NCBI GenBank assembly: GCA_030600865.1
Contig: JAUVUS010000011.1
Coordinates: 1 to 15,346 of the forward strand
Source: Bacteroidales bacterium
GTDB taxonomy: Bacteria > Bacteroidota > Bacteroidia > Bacteroidales > UBA12077
Direction of reading: 5' to 3'
DNA: 15,346 nucleotides
The notes below the pieces were generated by a model, which ran no database searches, was not told where the DNA came from, and saw nothing but the letters and a program-made list of their open reading frames with translations. How positions within the stretch are numbered: position 1 is the first letter of the stretch; every line of letters begins with the position of its first letter. Below are positions 8,133 through 13,891 of the stretch, in pieces. Made by a program: the position numbers and the translations under genes.

Positions 8133-11100
8133 ATGGTTAGTAGAAAGCATTGTAGAATATCGTTAGTCATTATTTTTTTTGGATTACTGCTGATTCAAAA
8201 CACAAGTGTATTTGCACAGGTTCAGGTTGTTGATAGTCTTGAAGCTTTACTTATTCATCATAACAATAAGGATACAAATAGAGTAAACATTTTAACCCAA
8301 CTTGCTTACAAATACCGAACTGTAGATAGAGAAAAACTATTTGAGTTTGCAAGACAGGCAAATGTTCTTTCCGATTCATTAAATTATGATACGGGTAGGT
8401 TAAATAGCTTAAATTTACTTGGTTTATATTTTTGGTCGATTTCAGATTATCAAAAAGCACTTAATCTATACGAACAAGCATTAGACATTGCAGTAAGTAT
8501 AGGTAATAGTAAAGGACAATCTGAATGCCTCTATTATATAGGAAATGTTTATCGTGAGAAAGGGGATTATGCTAAAACCTTACAGCATCATCTTAAAGCA
8601 TTAGATATTCAAAAAAACATTGGAGATAGTAGTGGTATTGCTCGGATTTATAATAGTATTGGCATTGTTTATCGTATTCAGGGCGATTACCCCAAAGCAT
8701 TAGATTATTGTCAAAAATCATTAAGAATTAAAGAACAGATTGGGGATAAGACAGAATTATCAACTGTTTACAATAATATAGGAAGTGTTTACTATTTTCA
8801 GAACAACTATCCAAAAACATTAGAGTACTATAATAAATCGTTAAAAATATCCGAAGAGTCAAACGATAAGATTGCAATTGTAACAAGCTACAATAATATA
8901 GGAATAGTTTATTTTTATCAGGATGATTATGAAAAAGCCTTAGATTTTTTTCAGAGAGCGCTATCAATCCAAGAAGAAATTGATGATAAAACAGGGAAAG
9001 CAATAAGCTACATTAATATTGGAGAAATATATGTTAAGCAGAACGATTATGATAATGCGTGGAAATTCTACAGTAAAGGACTTGAATTAAGTATTGTACT
9101 AGGAATTAAATCGGTTGAAGGGTGGAGCAATTGGGGATTGGGTGTTATAAGTAGTAAAAAACAGAGGATAAATGAAGCATATACCTACACAAAAAAGGCG
9201 TATGATATTGGTGAGAAAACTGGGGAGATAGAGTTAATACAGCAGAGTTCTGAGATTTTATCGAAGATTGCAGCTAGTTTAGGGATGTTTCAAGAAGCCT
9301 ATAAGTTCCATAAGATATATAAAGTTATGAGCGATAGTATTCAAAACAAAGAGAATACTAGAAAAATTATTGGGTTAGAATATGAATATAAATACGAAAA
9401 GGATAAAGAAGAGCAAGAAAAAAGGGAGGCCGTACAGCTTGCTAAATATCAAAGGCAAAAGTTTATAACCATAATATTTATAGTGAGTTTTAGCTTAATG
9501 GTAGTTCTTGTGGTTATAGTTTTAAGGAACTATAAACGAAAACAACAAGATTATAAAACAATATCTGAGCAAAAGGAGGAGATTAGAAGCCAAAACGAAA
9601 GCCTTCAACTTTGGAATAAAGAAGTGTCAGCCCAAAACAAAAAGATTAATCTGCAAAAAAAACAACTTGAGGAGCAGGCTCTAAAACTTAAACAGCTAGA
9701 TGAAATAAAATCACGCTTTTTTACAAATATTTCTCACGAATTCAGAACTCCGTTAACCCTTATAATTGGCCCGGTTGAACAACTCCTTTTAACAGTAAAA
9801 GATAAGAATGTAAAGGAATCGTTAAACCTGATGTTAAGAAATGCACAAAAACTACTGGAATTAATTAATCAATTGCTTGAAATTTCAAAAATTGAGAAGG
9901 GCAATATTAAGTTAAAGTTTCAGCAGGTTGATATTAAAAACGAAATTCAATATAAAGTTGAAATGTTTTCTTCTCTTGCCAATGAAAAAAAGTTAGACCT
10001 GAATTTCAAAACTGACAATTCTGATTTTAACGGATATATAGATAAAGAAAAGTTCGATAAAATCATTATGAATTTGCTTTCTAATTCGTTTAAACACACA
10101 AAAAAAGGAAATATTAGCATAGATTTAAGAAAATCAACAGAGCCGGGGAAAATTCTGATTACTATTTCTGATACAGGAATTGGAATTAAAAAAGAAAAGC
10201 TGCCCTACATTTTCGACAGGTTTTACCAGGTTGAAAATCATGAAACAAAAGAAATAGTAGGAACAGGAATAGGACTTTCATTCACAAAAGAATTAATTAA
10301 ACTTTATAAAGGAGAAATTACTGCACAATCAGAACCAGGGAAAGGAACCCAATTGATAATTAATCTGCCAGTTAGTTTAGATTATTACACTGAAAATGAA
10401 TATGAACTTGTTACTGACAAAATTACAAGCCCCGATTCTATAATTACAAACACTGAATTAACTGAAAAACAACCCGAAACAAGTAATAAGGAGTGCCCTG
10501 ATAAAAATTCAGAAACAATTTTAGTTGTTGAAGACCATACCGATTTAAGAAAATTTATTGCAAAAAATTTATCTGATTGTTATCGCATTATTGAAGCATC
10601 GAATGGGAAAGAAGGTATCGAGAAGGCTCTTAAAAATTTACCTGATATTATTATCACAGATATTATGATGCCGGAAGTTGACGGGATTGAACTAACCAAA
10701 ACTTTAAAATTTAACGAAAATACAAGCCATATCCCAATTGTTATGCTTACGGCAAAAAGCTCTTCGGAAAGCAGGATTGAAGGTCTTGAAACTGAAGCCG
10801 ATGATTACCTGACCAAACCTTTTAATATTAAAGAACTACAAACACGAATAAATAATCTGGTAAAAATCAGGAAAAAACTTCAGGAAAAATATCATCGGTC
10901 AATTAGTGTTAATCCTTCAGAAATTACAACAACATCTGTTGACGAACGATTTATATCGAAACTTCTGAAAATTATTGAAGAAAATATGGTTAACACAGAT
11001 TTCTCTGTCGAAATTCTTTGTGATTTGGCCGGAATGAGCCGGGCAAACATTCATAAGAAACTAAAATCATTACTTAATCAGTCGGCAACCGAATTTATTA

Positions 11101-11267
11101 ACTCTATAAGATTAAAGCGCGCAGCTCAGCTGATAAAACAAAATGCAGGTAATATCTCCGAAATTGCTTATGATGTCGGATTCAATAACTTATCCTATTT
11201 TAGCAGGGCTTTCAAAAATCATTTCAATATTACTCCCAGGGAAATGATGGAAAATAAGGATAATTGA
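8133..11267 (+). CDS. TPR-sensor hybrid two-component protein (histidine kinase, receiver, AraC)
   Basis: A one-protein signalling system of 1044 residues in the inner membrane. Signal peptide 1 to about 28 (MVSRKHCRIS then a hydrophobic core, ending VFAQ). Periplasmic tetratricopeptide repeats span about 60-410, with at least five near-identical 40-residue units of the YNNIGxVY...DYxKALxYxxKSLxI type. One TM at about 443-465 and a coiled coil follow. The kinase has phospho-acceptor His535 in NISHEFRTPL, the N-box LLSNSFKH near 650, DTGIGI and GTGIGLSF. The receiver (about 795-910) has acidic Glu800/Asp801, phospho-acceptor Asp843 in ITDIMMP and Lys895. The C-terminus is an AraC-type HTH (about 936-1040). 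All key residues are intact. Classical HTCS regulators of polysaccharide loci sense with a propeller; here the sensor is TPR. A TTG at 8112 opens the frame, but the ATG at 8133 gives the better signal peptide. The likely target is the gene at 11732, by position only. Confidence 0.9.
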   Translation: MVSRKHCRISLVIIFFGLLLIQNTSVFAQVQVVDSLEALLIHHNNKDTNRVNILTQLAYKYRTVDREKLFEFARQANVLSDSLNYDTGRLNSLNLLGLYFWSISDYQKALNLYEQALDIAVSIGNSKGQSECLYYIGNVYREKGDYAKTLQHHLKALDIQKNIGDSSGIARIYNSIGIVYRIQGDYPKALDYCQKSLRIKEQIGDKTELSTVYNNIGSVYYFQNNYPKTLEYYNKSLKISEESNDKIAIVTSYNNIGIVYFYQDDYEKALDFFQRALSIQEEIDDKTGKAISYINIGEIYVKQNDYDNAWKFYSKGLELSIVLGIKSVEGWSNWGLGVISSKKQRINEAYTYTKKAYDIGEKTGEIELIQQSSEILSKIAASLGMFQEAYKFHKIYKVMSDSIQNKENTRKIIGLEYEYKYEKDKEEQEKREAVQLAKYQRQKFITIIFIVSFSLMVVLVVIVLRNYKRKQQDYKTISEQKEEIRSQNESLQLWNKEVSAQNKKINLQKKQLEEQALKLKQLDEIKSRFFTNISHEFRTPLTLIIGPVEQLLLTVKDKNVKESLNLMLRNAQKLLELINQLLEISKIEKGNIKLKFQQVDIKNEIQYKVEMFSSLANEKKLDLNFKTDNSDFNGYIDKEKFDKIIMNLLSNSFKHTKKGNISIDLRKSTEPGKILITISDTGIGIKKEKLPYIFDRFYQVENHETKEIVGTGIGLSFTKELIKLYKGEITAQSEPGKGTQLIINLPVSLDYYTENEYELVTDKITSPDSIITNTELTEKQPETSNKECPDKNSETILVVEDHTDLRKFIAKNLSDCYRIIEASNGKEGIEKALKNLPDIIITDIMMPEVDGIELTKTLKFNENTSHIPIVMLTAKSSSESRIEGLETEADDYLTKPFNIKELQTRINNLVKIRKKLQEKYHRSISVNPSEITTTSVDERFISKLLKIIEENMVNTDFSVEILCDLAGMSRANIHKKLKSLLNQSATEFINSIRLKRAAQLIKQNAGNISEIAYDVGFNNLSYFSRAFKNHFNITPREMMENKDN

Positions 11268-11355
11268 TTTTTCTTTCTAAAAAATATAATGAGTCCGGTC
11301 TAAAGAAAGAGTCATCCAATGACTATCAACGGTTTAGATATCAACCTGTGGTTTT
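11268..11355. other. Intergenic tail after the hybrid sensor gene
   Basis: No gene is seen here. A small perfect hairpin (6-bp arms 11310-11315 and 11319-11324, 3-nt loop) is present, but it has no T tract and is not a convincing terminator. Confidence 0.3.
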
Positions 11356-11531
11356 AATTAATGAGTGTACAACAAATTTCCTTTTTTGTGTATCTTAGAG
11401 TCTTTGAGCCTTAGTGGCAGGAAAATATTCGCCACCAAGACACTAAAACACCAAGAATTCACAAAGATTAATATACAAGATTATTTAAATTATTAAGTAA
11501 TTAGGGAAATTTGTCGTACACCCTAATTAAT
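11356..11531. repeat. MITE-like inverted-repeat element
   Basis: About 175 bp bounded by inverted repeats: left arm 11356-11381, right arm 11505-11531. The inner ~20 bp (GTGTACAACAAATTTCC against GGAAATTTGTCGTACAC) agree except for one base, and the AT-rich outer part agrees loosely. Inside is a second hairpin, arms 11410-11418 and 11431-11439 with one mismatch, set in CTTAGTGGC...GCCACCAAG followed by ACACTAAAACACCAAG. This caccaag/acac style of repeat is common in intergenic Bacteroidota DNA. There is no coding frame inside. It looks like a non-autonomous mobile or folded repeat element. Confidence 0.65.
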
Positions 11532-11613
11532 CAATTAATATAGGTATCTATACGGATAATCATTAAGCACAACTCCATCCTTTATAACTTACTGTAATTA
11601 AAACAATTACACT

Positions 11614-11655
11614 CCTTGAAACATTAGTGTTAATCCTTGAAACATAAGTGACAAT
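11614..11655 (+). repeat. Tandem 21-bp direct repeat, candidate operator
   Basis: Two adjacent 21-bp units (11614-11634 and 11635-11655) share 18 of 21 bases, including a perfect CCTTGAAACA start and a central AGTG. A spacing of two helical turns puts both copies on the same DNA face, as AraC-type activators prefer. The repeat ends about 20 bp before a candidate -7 element (TACTTTCG at 11675-11682, one mismatch from TAnnTTTG) and 76 bp before the ATG at 11732. No TTTG -33 element is present, consistent with activator dependence. Binding by the adjacent hybrid regulator is inferred. Confidence 0.5.
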
Positions 11656-11731
11656 TCTTTTTTGGTTTTGACCATACTTTCGTAGCATGAATAATTGAAA
11701 AATTTAAAAAAATAATACTAAAACGAGAATC

Positions 11732-13132
11732 ATGAAAAAACAAAACTTAATTTTATTAATTGCTTGTATTTTGTGTTTAACTTTTACCCAAAATCAAGCT
11801 TACGGCCAATTAGGAAATATAAAAAAGGCCGCTAAAAAAAAGGTAGAAAAAGTAAATCCTATTGTGAAAGAAGAGCCCCAAACTTCTGAAAAAGAAGAGA
11901 CTCCTGTTACATCAGAAGAGAAAAAGGATGAAACAGCTGTAAAACCGGAAGGAAAAATCATCTATGTTGCCAAAACAGGTAGCAATAAAAATCCCGGAAC
12001 AAAAGAAGCTCCTATAAAAAATCTGGATAAAGCAATCCAAGTTGCTGAAGAGTACGATAAAATTTACGTTCAGGAAGGGGTTTATTCAGGCACTTTCGAT
12101 GTAGGTTATTTTGAAATCACCAAACCACTTGAGCTTTATGGCAGTTATAATGCGGATTTTACAAAAAGAGATCCAATAAATACTCCATCAGTTATTCAAA
12201 CCATTAAAGATAAAGCAACATCATCGAAACAAAGTATTATAATCATTTACGAAACACACGATGTTGTAATTGAAGGATTTACAATTGACATGGGTAGACA
12301 CAATAATTACGATAACAATGCTCCTGAAGGAGTAGAAACCGGATACCTTACTCTTACAAATACAGGAGGAACACCTAAAAGATCAGCAATAAAAATTGTT
12401 GGTAATAATGTAAAAATCCAGAACAACACTTTTGCTAATATTAGCTATGGTGGAATATTCATTATGCAGCGAATGAACATGGACGGCAAAATATTAATCG
12501 ATAATAATGTATTTGTAAATGTTGCTCAGGCAGGAATTGAATGCAATCCTTTAAGAGGGCCTGGTGAAATAAGAGAAATTGAAATTTCGAACAATACCTT
12601 TGCATTTACTTATGGAACAACTTTCTTGAATGATAACTTAGGTTGTGCCGTATGGTTAAAAGGTAAAGCAAATTACAATTTACATCATAACATTTTCTCA
12701 TATGCTTCAGATGCCGGTCTTAGGTATCTTGATGTTAGTGAATCTACATTAAAACTTGATTATAATTTATTTATGAATAACAGAAAAAATGATATCCATA
12801 CCAGTATTTACAACAAACGAGTATTTATAACGGTTGAAGAATTCGAAGATGTTGATTTTGTTTCAAGTCTGGTTGGGAACAAACGAATGACAGAAAAAAT
12901 TCCATTAAATAAAGCTTATACAGGTGAATTCATTAATATGGCAGCAGAAGTTTCAATGGAATATGACCCAAATACTGACTGGAACCAGGTAAGATCAATT
13001 CTTGGATTACCACAACAGGCATCAGGTACAGCAAAAATATCATTTTTCGCAAACAAATACCCGTGGCAGGAAAGCACTAAACTTTTTGGTGCTGTTTCAG
13101 ATTTTGGAGCACAAATTCCAAAAACTAAATAA
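11732..13132 (+). CDS. Secreted right-handed beta-helix protein (DUF1565-like)
   Basis: A 466-residue exported protein. Signal peptide 1 to about 25 (MKKQNLILLIACILCLTFTQ, ending YGQ), then a Lys/Glu-rich, probably disordered linker (about 28-74). From residue 76 there is a DUF1565-type entry (YVAKTGSNKNPGTKEAPIKN, then AIQVAEEYDKIYVQEGVYSG). Parallel beta-helix coils follow, with PbH1-style repeats (AIKIVGNNVKIQNNTFANIS, KILIDNNVFVNV, EIEISNNTFAFTY, NLHHNIFSYASDAGLRYLD). Beta-helix proteins of this kind are often polysaccharide lyases or hydrolases, or adhesive surface proteins. I see no lyase catalytic set, so no substrate is proposed. There is no lipobox and no recognisable type IX secretion tail, so periplasmic or generally secreted is most likely. 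It is transcribed alone, 464 bp after the hybrid regulator, with a candidate operator upstream and a strong terminator downstream. Confidence 0.8.
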   Translation: MKKQNLILLIACILCLTFTQNQAYGQLGNIKKAAKKKVEKVNPIVKEEPQTSEKEETPVTSEEKKDETAVKPEGKIIYVAKTGSNKNPGTKEAPIKNLDKAIQVAEEYDKIYVQEGVYSGTFDVGYFEITKPLELYGSYNADFTKRDPINTPSVIQTIKDKATSSKQSIIIIYETHDVVIEGFTIDMGRHNNYDNNAPEGVETGYLTLTNTGGTPKRSAIKIVGNNVKIQNNTFANISYGGIFIMQRMNMDGKILIDNNVFVNVAQAGIECNPLRGPGEIREIEISNNTFAFTYGTTFLNDNLGCAVWLKGKANYNLHHNIFSYASDAGLRYLDVSESTLKLDYNLFMNNRKNDIHTSIYNKRVFITVEEFEDVDFVSSLVGNKRMTEKIPLNKAYTGEFINMAAEVSMEYDPNTDWNQVRSILGLPQQASGTAKISFFANKYPWQESTKLFGAVSDFGAQIPKTK

Positions 13133-13166
13133 TATTTATAGGATAAGTTTATCAAAAACAAACTCT

Positions 13167-13200
13167 AAAAGCTGTTCAAAAAGAACAGCTTTTATAATTT
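13167..13200 (+). terminator. Strong Rho-independent terminator after the beta-helix gene
   Basis: A perfect 11-bp stem (13167-13177 with 13183-13193, loop AAAAA) has AAAA on its left and TTTT plus an AT-rich tail on its right. It lies 34 bp after the stop codon. Confidence 0.9.
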
Positions 13201-13258
13201 TATATACTTATCACCTGCTAAACGCTTTTTCAAAAATTTTCTTAATTCCCCGTTTTTT

Positions 13259-13413
13259 AATGCCTTATACCGTTTATTATTCAAGACCTGCCCGTCCGGT
13301 GTAACCTGTCTGCCCTGACTGCCGTCAGGCAGGCGACAAGCAGGCTGCCTAGAGTTGGCAGGCGGGTGTCATATTTGTGAAAAACAAATATGGATTGAAT
13401 ATATAACGGCATT
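13259..13413. repeat. GC-rich inverted-repeat element
   Basis: Imperfect outer inverted repeats (13259-13284 and 13395-13413; matching blocks AATGCC, TTATA and TATTCAA, with about 8 extra bases on the left) enclose a core far richer in G+C than the rest of the window. The core holds nested hairpins: CCTGAC/GTCAGG around TGCC (about 13314-13329), extended outward by CTGTC...GCGACAAG, and several copies of GGCAGG/CCTGCC. At its right end is a perfect 9-bp hairpin (13370-13378 with 13384-13392, loop GAAAA). CCTGCC-rich islands of this kind recur between genes in AT-rich Bacteroidota. There is no coding frame that I believe. Confidence 0.6.
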
Positions 13414-13422
13414 TGTTTACAT

Positions 13423-13435
13423 CCCGAATTTCGGG
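13423..13435. repeat. Short CCCGAA/TTCGGG palindrome, copy 1
   Basis: A six-base arm, one-base centre and six-base arm (CCCGAA-T-TTCGGG), just downstream of the miniprotein gene on the minus strand. A second copy lies at 13787-13802. Confidence 0.5.
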
Positions 13436-13448
13436 GAACCATTCTAAA

Positions 13449-13468
13449 CTTCAAAACACCATTTGAAG
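13449..13468 (-). terminator. Possible weak terminator of the miniprotein gene
   Basis: A perfect 7-bp stem (13449-13455 with 13462-13468, loop of six) lies 11 bp past the minus-strand stop codon. Only a short T run follows, so termination would be weak; it may act together with the palindrome at 13423-13435. Confidence 0.4.
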
Positions 13469-13479
13469 AAGAATTGGTA

Positions 13480-13662
13480 TTACATACCTAAATGTTTAAA
13501 CGCTTCATAAACAATAAAAGCCGGCCAAACAATAGCTTTTAAGAAACCTAGTACGCCCATCCAGAAGCTAATGGCATGAGAAATAAAATAAATTGCTGCT
13601 CCAATAAAACCCAAACCATAAACTGCACCTGCAGGGGCACTTCCTTGAATTTCCTTTTTCAT
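13480..13662 (-). CDS. Conserved two-TM miniprotein of unknown function
   Basis: A 60-residue membrane protein: a short charged start (MKKEIQGSAPAGAVYG), a first hydrophobic segment at about 12-29, a second at about 35-53 (MGVLGFLKAIVWPAFIVYEAF), and a short polar tail (KHLGM). The sequence has the look of a real conserved family (AVYGLGFIGAAIYFI, SFWMGVLGFLKA), but no function is known to me. Unusually for this phylum, translation starts behind a textbook Shine-Dalgarno, AAAGGAGG, eight bases before the ATG. The gene stands alone on the minus strand, between the GC-rich repeat and the divergent restriction-modification gene. Its size and two-helix shape also fit a toxin-like or holin-like peptide, but nothing in the context supports a partner or antitoxin. 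Confidence 0.75.
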   Translation of the reverse strand: MKKEIQGSAPAGAVYGLGFIGAAIYFISHAISFWMGVLGFLKAIVWPAFIVYEAFKHLGM

Positions 13663-13670
13663 GATTTTTT

Positions 13671-13678
13671 CCTCCTTT
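13671..13678 (-). promoter_or_regulatory. Perfect Shine-Dalgarno of the miniprotein gene
   Basis: AAAGGAGG on the minus strand with an 8-nt spacer to the ATG at 13662. No other gene in this window has a comparable site; most Bacteroidota genes lack one. It fixes the start codon with confidence. Confidence 0.85.
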
Positions 13679-13891
13679 AATATTTGTTATTTTCTAACTT
13701 TAAAATTAAGATATTTTTCAAACTAAAAAGTAATTCTGTATAATAATTCAGGTAATTTTAATTAACCCTCCACACATTTAAGCACATCCCGAAAATTCGG
13801 GAAGTACTTAAATTTTCCATCCCTTTCATTTTTATGCTATTTTCTCCCCAAAAAATATTAATTTGGTGTAGCCTAAGAAAATGATATTAAA
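13679..13891. other. Divergent intergenic region with a second CCCGAA/TTCGGG palindrome
   Basis: This AT-rich gap holds the upstream regions of the minus-strand miniprotein and the plus-strand restriction gene. The one clear structure is the palindrome TCCCGAA-AA-TTCGGGA at 13787-13802, matching the copy at 13423-13435. No full TTTG/TAnnTTTG promoter was found on either strand; TTAATTTG near 13858-13865 is one base off a -7 element for the plus strand. Confidence 0.4.

Noticed and set aside
8641..9030. 120-bp DNA tandem repeat
   Set aside because: The periodicity comes from 40-residue TPR units in the protein and the copies have diverged at many bases, so it is not a separate DNA repeat.
11268..11731. 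tRNA, CRISPR or small RNA in the long intergenic region
   Set aside because: No cloverleaf pattern and no spaced direct repeats were seen; the structure is explained by the inverted-repeat element and the tandem 21-bp repeat.
13002..13304. 100-residue frame over the end of the beta-helix gene
   Set aside because: It overlaps the real gene in another frame, crosses the strong terminator and runs into the GC-rich repeat; its composition is not protein-like.
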